20,918 bases of DNA from contig QXVZ01032551.1 of assembly GCA_008931825.1 (NCBI GenBank), positions 1 to 20,918 on the forward strand, written 5' to 3'. A program made the position numbers and the translations under genes. Of this stretch, positions 8,747 to 20,700 are shown one piece after another (the stretch's first letter is position 1; every line of letters starts with the position of its first letter). A model generated the notes under the pieces. It ran no database searches, was not told where the DNA came from, and saw only the letters and a list, made by a program, of their open reading frames with translations. Origin of the DNA: Phallusia fumigata (lineage: Eukaryota > Chordata > Ascidiacea > Phlebobranchia > Ascidiidae).

Positions 8747-11700
8747 GTTAGTGCTATTTTTTGATATGCTTTAGCACATTTTGTCCACACACAAGGGCAA
8801 AACGAATATATTACCCTTTAAACTAGCTTTGTGTGTCAACATTGGTAAAAAAATAAAACCTTTATTTGAAAGAAGATGTACACTTAAAATTGCTTGTTTA
8901 CCCTGAAAAACACAAGGTTTGCATACCAAACAATCATTGTACACCTAAAAATTTGCTTCATACGCATTTCATGTGGGAATCTGATACTATGTAGTCTTGA
9001 GAAATAAGGATGCCTGACATTTTTTTTCTGTACATAGCTGCAAAGAGGCAAATGCTTATTTACCATTGCATTGTTCTACTAGATTCCTCATAAGGATGTG
9101 CCTAAATCATTTCATATCAATCTACTAGTTTCTTATTTGTCCCAAACATCTTGTACGTATTTTTTTCAGAGACTATTCCAACAAAGTCGAATTGTTCCAT
9201 GTCGATGTTTACTTGCCATTATGGAATTAAAAAATGTGTTTTGATGGAGTGGAGGTGTGATGGGGAAACGGATTGTGATGATGGCAGTGATGAACAAGGA
9301 TGTCGTATGTTATATTATATAGTATTTAAATTGTTGTATTGCTTGTTACACAAAGATTGATTTTTTTCTGTTCATAGCATCGAGTACATGTAAAGATAAC
9401 CATCAGAAGTGTGGCGACTATGCCGAGTGTATTGCCCCTGGATGGATGTGTGATGGAGATGTTGATTGCAAAAATGGCTTCGATGAAAGTCCTCTTTGTA
9501 AGTTTCTATAAACGACTACAGCCAATCTGAAATTTTTGTGCGTAAACATATCAACGTCTGACATCAGTCCTGTTTAGATTATCCAGCTTGAAAGGCCGGG
9601 TAATTTACATTTATGTAGGTCACTCATTTTCTTAAAAAATAAAGCAAAATGTGTGATCTATATTTAGTTTTAATGTTCTAGAGTTTATAAATTTAAAACT
9701 AACCACAAGTTACCATAAGTCACAAAATATTTGACAAAATATCTCGGTACATGTCAACACCACAAAAAGCTATTTTGATGTTGCAGTCAGTATCTTCTAC
9801 CCACAAACAGAAACTGTGCTTAAATTGTTACTGTATATTTTCAACACAATTTAATCCTCTTAAATCCAGCAGTTGTGGCGGTAGGAAGTAATGGTGTTTG
9901 TATTATTTCCTTATTGCCTGAAAACGATTGCCTCATTCTTCATATGTTACAACACCCATTTTCAGTTATATATTATTTTTGGTAAATATTTTATAATTTG
10001 TGATGTATAGAAATGTGATTTTATATTAGCAATTTTGGGTTAAACAATTTAGTTTTATTCCTAACAATGCGCCTGGGGTGTACATGTCATAAAACCAAAT
10101 GTACACATGTATCTCATTAAAATAAAAAAATTACCTTATGATTGAAAAATTTATTTCGTGTGCTTGAGATTTATGACTAGATGCAGTCAGTTAACACAGG
10201 TTTTCTATGTGGAGGTTCTTGACAACTTTTCTTTGTTATATGTGCAAAACCTAAGATTTTTTAGTACCCGCACGGTTACCGTTTCAGGAATACAACAATA
10301 CACTTTTTACTATTCCAGGTGACATTGACCCATTGTGCAAATATTACGGCGCTCCATGTCTCACACAACCTGAGGTCTGTGTGCCATATAATAAGCTGTG
10401 TGATGGAGTGGTGGACTGTTCAGCTGATGGATCTGACGAGGGTGAACAATGTGCAGGTGTGTTTGGCAGTCACGCCTGTGGTTTTATTAGGGCCCTTGAA
10501 AAATGCTTGGAATTTACACCTACCTTTTTCTTAGGACCATTTTAAAAAACATGTTTTTGCAATATTAAATAATACATTGATAAGTGCAATATTTACTTGT
10601 AAGATAAGCTGTTCCAAAATACATCTTATATTTCAATTCCATTTCCACTATACTTGCTAGTGTGGAAAATTTTATTGTATTGTTCTTTATGCATTGATCT
10701 TTCTCTGCATTTTTCGTCAGTGATTTTTAGATATTAAACAGCCTATTTTTTGTCCATGTCAATATATTCCCTTTTCAGTTAGTACCACACAGGGTAATAG
10801 GTCTCTGATTTTTTGTTTTTACCTCTTTTTAAAATGCCTAAAAATCAAGTTCAATTTTCCTACAGCTTTCGTTGCTGGTAATGTCGTCCAGTCAGGATGC
10901 GCCCAACTTGATTGCGAATACAACTGCGCGATTTTGCCATCTGGAAATGCCACATGTTATTGTGCAAATGGAACGATGATCAGTGAAACAGATAAGAAAA
11001 CCTGCATACGTAAATAAGTCTTAGGCAATATTTATGTGTTGTGTGTCAATAGATCCTTTTTGACTGTGTGTCCAGTAATAATTTAAGGCTATAAATAATA
11101 TTTATTTTAGGATAAATGGCCTTAAAATTTTCCTCCAAAAAATCCACATATGTTTATTCTTTTAAATTTGTCTGTTTTGTGTGTTTATGCTTTATAAAAT
11201 GGTAACTTTTTGGACTGTTTATTGCTATATCCATCTCTTTGCCTATGGCAATGTACAACACAAATATATTTTATGTATAATCATAATAAAACTGATTTTT
11301 TAAAACCTCATGAGTATAATTATAATGAAACTATTAAGTACAGCGGATTTTTTGCAAAATATATTTTTGGTTGTTATAATTTGACTATTTTTAGCTGCAC
11401 CACCTTGCACTCTTATCAATCCCTGTGAGCAAATATGTCGAAGTGCTGGTAGTGGTTGGGAGGTTGTTTGTTCCTGTGGGAACGGGTTTGTCAGAAATCC
11501 CAACAATCCCAACTTATGTTTGGTTCCAAGTAATTCCATTAAACCCTACATGTTGATTTCAAGCAATGAGCATATTCTGGTTTGTGTTTTTTGTTTCAAT
11601 CTCTGTGTGTTTGGTGTATTATGTGCTGAAATTATAAGTGAGATTCTTGTTTGTCGAAATTACACTTAATGTGTGAACACCTTTCGATCCAAAGTTATTT

Positions 11701-14700
11701 ATATCTCTTGACATGTGTTTGGTTTTCGTCACTGCTATCAATGTTGTTTGTTTTGAGATTTTAATCCAAAATTTCAATTTTTAAAAGAGGAATTTAAATT
11801 GTTTGAGAAATTTTGTCTAAACTTAGCCACCCAACTTAAACATACATTTGCCATGTCACTGGGAAACAAAAACATGTCGTTATTTTTTTATGTCACAGAA
11901 CATCAGCTTAAAAGGCCAACAAAAGAAAGCTTACTCTGCTGGACTTGGAGTAAAAATACACTCGTTGGATTACGATCAACACAGAGATGTTGCATGCTGG
12001 ATTGCTGCACATTCAGATCCCAATCTAAGTCATTTTACCTGTGCCAACATGACAAGCTTGAACAAGTCTCAGGAAATTCAGTTACCATATAGTGTTCATC
12101 GTAAGTTTCTTAAAACTGACATAGTTTGCTTCTTTAATGTGGGTTTTTGGTAAGGGTGTTCAATTTTAATGTTATAGTTGCACAATTTAGTGGCAATTTT
12201 GCATGTAACAATACGTTTGTTAGAGATGTTATGCAATTAANTGCGTTAACACGTAAAATTTGACAGAAAAATGTGAAATCGTTTTCTTTTTCGAATTTAA
12301 AGATTTGTTTTAAATTTGGAGAAGTAAAAGCCTATTTTTCCTGCGCCTTTTTAATGATAAACACACGTACATTTTTGTTCCAATCTTAACTTTGACATAC
12401 ACAGTGTATAGGAGCATAATTCGCTTCTTTGTCAATCTTAAATGAACTAAAATAAACGTTTGCATGCTACGTGGTTATTCAAAATCGCAACAACAAACAA
12501 ATCCATTTTCTCACATCGCTTTCGTAACTACGTGAAACCCAATCAACATGACCAAAACTGTCATTAAAACCAGCTACAGAATATAAACAATGACAAACCA
12601 AACCCTTGACCCAAATTCCTTTCCCACATAAGGTTCTCATCAACGCTACATTTCACGACGTGGAGGGATTAGCCGTCGACTGGATCAGCTTCAACGTGTA
12701 TTGGACAGACGACGGGTACGAGACGATCAACATGGCGAGACTTCGAAAGCGCTCATCGGATAATAATTACATGCGAAAGGTGCTAGTTCACGGGAACTTG
12801 TCGCACCCGAGAGCGATTGCTTTGGATCCTGTGGAAGGGTGAGTTGTCTGCTGTGGTTATGGTGGTTACGAAGTTAGGTGTGGCGTGTACTACAAATGTT
12901 GGGTCGCTAAATCAGGTGTGAACGATTAAGTGCACTCGTTTTTAGCCTTTTTCCTTATCGGCCTTTTAAAATCACCAACCACTTTACGTACCCCCTTCTG
13001 CAATTTACGGAAAGTGTTCTCACGTTTAAATAACAAACAATTTTTGTTTGGATGTTATATATGTAATCTATATAACCTCTATATAACTGACCCTAATGAT
13101 TAAGTATCCTTATACCCCATAGAAACATCTTGTATCCCATAGGGGTACGGGTAACCCTGGTTGAACCCAAATTTTCAGCTGTTGTCCTAGTTTAGCTGAC
13201 AGCTTCAAGCAAAATTTGTATTACTTCTTATCAATGCTCTCTATTCCTTTCACTCGAATGGCAAATGTGTCTAACTTTAAATATACATGCACGGAAAAAG
13301 ATATACTGAAATGTTTAAACATTTTCTAAACAATAAAACAGTAAATGCTACTGTACATTTTGTTAGGCGAATGTAGTTGCTATGGCTACTGCTCCGATGG
13401 GGTCGAACGTGAATCCAGTTCTCAAGACCTAACTTTCCTTCCTCTCACTATACATACTACAAACGTGGCGAACATTCGGCAAATGGCTTTAAGATTGCAA
13501 TCTAGCGCAACAAAAACGCCCTTTGGCGAATTTCGTTGGTTAAACGCGACCTTAGGAATGCTTGGTGCTCTGCCCAACGTCGCATTATGATGAGTAAGGT
13601 TTGAGTTGCAATGTGACAATAACTAAATGCTCTCCTCTGTGGTTAGTGCAGCTTTGTCGGGCAAACGTACCTCTTTGATACGTCAAAAATGGCGACCAAT
13701 AAATGTTACATCATATACATATGACGTCATAATGCCGACCGAGTTTTGATAAAGATGCTCGGTGATAGCCAAACAACGATAAATATACTATCGGCATAGC
13801 GACAGTCAGTTTGTCCACAAACCACAACCAAATTACGAATTTAATCTTTTGTTACTATAAAGTATATAGTTACCTAAGCGATGTCTAATCACGGAGCACA
13901 GTTATCAACTAATAATTTAACAGAAATAACCTTCTACTTGTACTTGTTTGACCATTTTCTTTTTTCCACATACAGTATGATGTTCTGGACCCAGTGGCAA
14001 ATGGCCCGTTCACATCCGGGTTACCACGGTAGTATTGAGGTGGCGTGGATGGACGGGACCCATAGATCAACATTAGTATCAAGTAAGCGATGCCCCAACG
14101 TGTTTAAAAATAATCCTCAGATATTTTAACACTCTCTTGTTAGTAGTCAAGTAGAATGACTGTGTTGATAATTTTATGTAATTAGCAACTTAATGAGATG
14201 TTTTCTTGTTTTGGTAAATTAGGAAAACTTTGCAATGCATGACTGCATAAGCTCGTATAGAACCAGCTTAGGTTGTTTGTGTAAAAAATNAAATCACCCG
14301 TCCCCTCCACCACTCCAAACCCATTAGGCCCTTTGCGTGTAACACATCGTGTCATGAGGAAATAGACTTTCAGCGCTCCGCCGCTAATGTACTTGCGTCA
14401 CTTTGCAGACGAAAACATCTTGTGGCCCAATGGGCTTGCCCTTGACCTGGAACGCCGACTTCTGTTTTGGGTGGAAGCTTATTATGACCGCATTGAGTGC
14501 ATTGGATTGGATGGCAATAACAGAAAGGTGGGTGTATAGGCTAAGGTCCAAGTATGTATGCGGTATATTCGGTTATTTTTTGTGGTTGATTTGTTAATTT
14601 TTCTAGAGGTTATCACTTGCACATAAAACGCACGATTTTTGGCTTCTCGTCTTGTGCACAAATGACAATATCGATTGTCGAAACGTTTGCAACAAAATGT

Positions 14701-17700
14701 ATTCACTACATACAAGTTCTCTGGCAGTTATGTATTTAATTAAGTAGTAGGTGTAAATGCATTTTGTCGCGACAATTTTACGATACGTGCCAATGTTTGG
14801 TGCTTGCCCGTCCAACCAACGATATTTTACGTTGACCAACAGTTACCTCACAAATTTTGAGCAGAGAACCGATTTTTATTTCGATCCCTTGAATGACCTT
14901 TAGTAACCCTGTTTGCGCATCCTGTGGGAAATTAAACAAATCTATCCAAATTTCTACATACACTATACGCAAAAATATACTTTACGCAGATTTTTTCAGG
15001 TTGTATTATTTATTTTACATGCACAGAGAGGTAAACTACAGCTTGGCCGTTGTGTGGAGTATAATTCATCTCTAAAAATTCCCGGTTGTTTGTTAAAAAC
15101 ACATTCATAGAGAGCAGCACCATTGAACCCAGAAACGACATCTTGAAATCGCATGCTCGACCGCCCTTGACATAACCACCCGTTTTCTGTGTAACAACTC
15201 CTGCCATTGTTATCAAGTGACCTACAGGTGACACGGCACCCTGTCTTTCCAGTGTGTCGCACCAAAGTTACATCAACTAGTCTCAAAGTACGGTTAATTT
15301 GAAGCGTCTTTGGCCACTTTAGAAGATCAAATGAGTTGTGTATACTGAATTTTCGCCTCCTAAACTAAGTAATTATGGGTCCCTTGCTATGGGGCACGTA
15401 TGTTTTTTCTTTACTTTTAACGCTGGTTTGTTCCTCGTCTTTGGTCAAGAAATCGTCGTTTAATTTTTTTCCAATTTGCACACATGACAGATGAGTGCCT
15501 GAAGTTGTGCACTGTAACTTTTGACCCCAGTTAAGCCATCCTGTCATCCTAAAACGTGAAATTTTAACTCATTTGTGCGTAATTTGTAAAAGTTACGCCT
15601 AAAACAAAAAACTAAAAAAAAAATCCCTTGCTTTTAAACTAAATATCTGTGGCGTCATGCGATGTCGCAAAGAACCCACACACTCAAACTTCTGTGCCCC
15701 CAACGTATGTCACAACCAGTAGAAAATCAGACCCAGAATCTTGAAAAAAGTTTGAATCCGTCTTTGGTGGTTATGTCACTTTCCTTATGACGTCTTACGT
15801 TTTTTTTGCTTGACTACAAATCAAATAAAGTTTACTAAATCCCCCAAGATAATACATTGCCTTGGGTACTTTGGTCAAAACGTTTATTACAGTTTGTCAA
15901 ATATATTGAGTTTTGCAATCGCACGTAACTTGGTAAAATTTAAGTGACTGTATCGTACCCATAAATTCTAATGTATCCGGATAGTACAAAAAGTATCTAT
16001 ATTAGACAGGATCTAGATAGTGCTAACGTCTCAATACCTGGTTTCTTTACCCATTTCTATTTAGACCAAATTTTCCCACAATTTTACTATAGTTCTGTCA
16101 TACTCAATATCAAACAATGCAAATTTCCAACTAACAGGATCAGCTAATTTCCCACGCCGCCTTGGGGTATTTACCCATAGGTTAAAATCCGTTGCCCTAA
16201 ACCAAAAGATTTAATTCAACTACAAACAAGTATGCTAAAAATTTGCAGGTGATCCTAACAGGCAACTTCGATGGTCACCACAATGCCCTAAGTCATCCAG
16301 TCTCCGTGGTGTTATACGATGATATGGAGAACAACACACGCTATTTATACTGGTCTGAATACAGGGCGGCCCAAATTTATCGCCTCAACCTTGACGTTGC
16401 CCTTGCGTCACGTGATGGTCACGTGCCAAGCAGTGCGATGACATTGGTGGCACAGGTTAACCCGCCAATGCTGGAGGTCGGTTGGTTTTTATGTGACATG
16501 AAGAAATAAAATAAAATATAATAAAATGGTTGTATAGTACTGCATCTTTATAATAATGTCTATATTACTGTATATTTATCAAGCACCTGCGTACGGATCT
16601 TGGTTGATTATGACCGGTCCGTTTAAATTGGAATTACAAATAAAAACGTATTTGATGTAATAAAGAGCATTTTTTGTAAGGCACCCTACTTTTCATTGCT
16701 TAACCACGCTTTGACCAGCTTGTCAACACTATGCTGCTCACTGCTTTCATAAAAGCACATTTAATAATAGAAGCTTTTCGGAAGACCCTGGTTTTTGTTC
16801 TTACGAGACAGTATGTTCGGGTTTGGCGACTGTTTCATTGTAATTTTCACCAAAACTATGGTTTCCCCATTTTGTTTTGCTTTTTACAAACTTTGAATTC
16901 GATCATCAAACACATTTTGCCTATTTTTGTTTTCAGATCGTTCTTTTCGATCCAACGAAGTTAACTGGTAGCAACCAATGTTCCAAGTCCCCTACCCGTT
17001 GCAGTGACATCTGCGTTCCAATCCCCGAAGCCCCAAAGTACAGGTGTTTGTGTCCGGACAGCAGAGAAATGACAGCTGATAATCACACCTGCCAAGGTAA
17101 GAAATCGTTCCTTATGAGAAAGTTCAAGTGTCGGCTGTTAATGTCAAAATTTCGAAGCAGTAAATCAGGCTTGCACAAATTAAGGCGGCATTTATTGTGG
17201 CCCACAAGATGTTTTGAAAATACTTTTTGAATTTAAACCGTATGATGGACATGCAGTGTAGATAATTTTTTTTGTTTATTGCTTATTTTTTTAATAAGTG
17301 CGGTACAGCGTGATCTCATTGTTATTAGTGCAAAAATAATGAACGAATTTTTCGTTATTATTTGACACTTTGACCGTCACATTATATAAATTTTAAGTTT
17401 TTTGTTTTGTGAGACTTGTGCTGTTCCAAATGAATGCCATTTTGCGCTGTTTGTGAGTCTAAGAATCCGATAGACAATTTGTAAAAGTATGTTTGGTTCT
17501 AAAAATTAGATGCATACAGTACTAGCTCCTAGAATTTGTTGTTCATTTGTTTTTCAGATAAACTCAACTACACCGCCCCTTCGCCATGCAGAGGCGACAA
17601 CTTCGAATGCAGTAACGGTCTTTGTATTTCTCAAAAGTGGGTTTGCGATGGTGACCATGATTGCAGCGATGGAAGCGATGAATCGTTTGAAAGATGCGGT

Positions 17701-20700
17701 AAGTACTAAGTAACGTAGATCATATGAAACAAATGTAAAGTAACTCATGTGAAGCGTATGAAAAGTAGGCACATAAAACATACGAAAAGTAGCTCATGTG
17801 AAGCGTATGAAAAGTAGGTCATATGAACATACGAAAAGTAGGTCATGTGAAGCGTACGTAAAGTAGGTCATATGAAACATACGTAAAGTAGCTCATATGA
17901 AGCGTATGTAAAGCAGGCCATGTGAAGCACATGTAAAGTAGGTCATATGAACATACGTAAAGTAGGTCATATGAAACGTATGTAAAATAGGTCATATAAA
18001 ACATACGTAAAGTAGGTCATATGAAACGTATGTAAAGTATGTCATATAAAACATACGTAAAGTAGGTCATATGAAACATGCGTAAAGTAGCTCACCAATG
18101 TAAATTTGCAAACAAAAAGATATGTGTGTAAAGTTATGTACTTTACCATTTGACCCAAATTGACCCATCAGGTGACCCACAGCCCACCAAAGTGAAAACC
18201 ACAATACTTACTTTTAATTTCGATTCCAACTCTTGTATATTACCACACAGCGAACAAGAGTTGTCCAGAAGGACATTTCAAGTGTCAATCAACCGGTCTT
18301 TGTATCTCACCACGTTGGGTTTGTGACGGGGAGAAAGACTGCAGCAACGGCGAAGATGAAGATACGAATATCTGTGCTAGTGAGTGCCACCCGTCTTGAA
18401 GCTTAACGAAATATTTTTCGCTTTTTTGCAAAGTGATAAATTGGTGTTTCATTTTCTATTTCAACAAGTTATTTACTGGGTAATTACCACGTATTGACGA
18501 AAAATCGAAAATCTGGTAAACATCGCATAATAATGAACTAATGTGAAAACAAACGTAGGCTGTGCTGCGGAAATTATAAAAGGCGAGTTTTTCTTAGCAC
18601 AGAGACACGTATCAAAAACATTTTAGTTTTAAACAAAATTTTGACTTATCCTTTGTTACGTCATATATGTGTGACGTCACACCACAAGCATGTTGGACCA
18701 AGCACAAAGTGCCAGCATGAGAAATTTAACAAAACAGAACGCTTTCATTTTAAACCACCCCCTTTCACTTCAACGTGTGTTTATGTTCCTGCATAATTTT
18801 ATATTCTGTGTTCAGGCAAAACCTGTATGGCTGGTCATTTCTTGTGCAACAGCGGTCTTTGCATTCCGGATATATGGAGATGTGATTCGGATAATGATTG
18901 TCATGACGGATCGGACGAGATGGGAAATTGCTGTAAGTGACATATACCAATCAATCTAGTTGTGAATTCGTCTTTCTCGAAGTGGTCGTGTAGGATAGAA
19001 AAGTCTTGAAGCGTGTAAAATTTTCCTTTGTAACAACTGGCCAGGTGGTGTCATTTTTGTTTTCAAAACTGCCAGGGTAAAGTGAATACATTGTATTGCA
19101 AACGTTATGCACTGATAATGACATCAGCGATTGTCGAAGCATTTGCAATAAAATATATTCATTATGTGGTCTGGTGTTTTAATTACGTAGCTTGTGTTTG
19201 GTCAAAGAGTTTCCTGTTTTTTTTCTGTCAAAAACTTCCCAACGTGTTTAACCGCTAAAGTGAAAATCCGTTAGCGCGCAAAATACAGTGATTTGGACTA
19301 TGCACTTTTTATTGCAGCGTACACCTCTTGCGTGAGCGGAGTGTATTTCACATGCGACAATGGAAGGTGCGTTTCTTTGGAATGGAAATGCGATGGGGAA
19401 GACGACTGTGGTGCGTAAACTATTTTGCTTTGTTATTTTTCTTTTGGGAATTTTTGTTTCCTTGCAAATTGAGACAATCGACTTGTCGCATGGTAGGAAA
19501 ATGCGACCTCCAAGCATTTTGCCCCCACCAATAACCTTATTCCAGGTGTCAGCAACTATTGGAATGCAATGTGTCATCGTTCCATGTTAATAACGCCACT
19601 ACCTAATGTTTCTGCGTTTACTTGCCTTATCGTTACAATCTCTGGTTTACATGTTCTCTCTGTAGCTCGTCGCTGCAGTTACACTGCACTTAACGTTAAA
19701 AAACAAAGTTTGGCTCAAGCAATGTATTTGAATGTGAACTTGTAAATATCTTGCTGCCAAAGGTTACAGACTCTAATGAATTCAAATACAACCACTGGTT
19801 ATACCATGTATTAATATCAATCTATTTTTTATGCTTGGTTCACAACCGCCATGTCTAAGCTCTGCAGAGCGACTTTTTAACTGTCTTTTTCTCACTGTCA
19901 ACCAAACTGACCAGGTTCCTTTTTTACATATTGTCTCAGACCATACGTTGGAATGTACCATTTACAATTTTAGACAATGTTACCTCTGCTTACTGGCAGT
20001 TATTAGCTAACCAACTTACCTGCTTTTGACACCTAGGTGATAATTCGGACGAATCAGGATGCGCCCCATCAGTATCTTGCACCTTCCCACACGAGACACC
20101 TTGCGGCAACGGATCCACAACCTGCATAATGCCTGGGTGGCGCTGTGACGGTGATAAAGATTGCCCGGACGGCAGTGACGAGGCTGGCTGTGGAAGTAAG
20201 TATAAAATGCTAGTCCAATGTAACTTTAAGCCTTTCGTAACCTTGGTGTGCAGTTGCGCATGGCCAATGACCTGTCAGGGTTACTCCACTGCTTTTATTG
20301 TTTAGAAACAATTACTCCTTTATTAGTTGTGTATCTCATATACCTTAGCTGTGCTCTATAACCTNTGACGGTGATAAAGATTGCCCGGACGGCAGTGACG
20401 AGGCTGGCTGTGGAAGTAAGTATAAAATGCTAGTCCAATGTAACTTTAAGCCTTTCGTAACCTTGGTGTGCAGTTGCGCATGGCCAATGACCTGTCAGGG
20501 TTACTCCACTGCTTTTATTGTTTAGAAACAATTACTCCTTTATTAGTTGTGTATCTCATATACCTTAGCTGTGCTCTATAACCTCAGATTTGGCTTTATT
20601 CTGGGGTCGCATAATCCACGAGAAACGTTTCTATGTCAAAAAAGGGAACCTGGTTTGAAGTACAGTTTGAAAAAGTTCGGAATCGTCCTTTTTACTGTAA

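Larger units (their letters stand above)
9498..11898 (+). other. Introns between exons 3 and 7; nothing further seen
   Basis: Introns 9498-10318, 10457-10865, 11010-11394 and 11580-11898 are AT-rich with T-rich acceptors. I find no open frame with domain signal, repeat family or RNA gene in them. Confidence 0.5.

Noticed and set aside
11300..11539. Minus-strand open frame of 79 codons
   Set aside because: It is antisense to exon 6, whose EGF cysteines and splice sites are clear on the plus strand.
14893..15110. Plus-strand open frames at the right side of repeat family 2 as missing propeller exons
   Set aside because: Translations lack YWTD, EGF or class A motifs, and exons 10 and 11 already join in phase 0.
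17705..18097. CRISPR-like array
   Set aside because: The whole unit repeats with gradual variation and there are no unique spacers; the setting is a eukaryotic intron, so it is a minisatellite.
19248..19577. Minus-strand open frame of 109 codons
   Set aside because: It overlaps exon 16 antisense and extends into intron, with no splice sites or family signal of its own.
20366..20415. A second copy of the class A repeat end ([15 protein letters not shown]) as an additional exon
   Set aside because: It lacks its own acceptor, begins at an N in mid-codon, and is identical to exon 17 including intron sequence, so an assembly duplication explains it.
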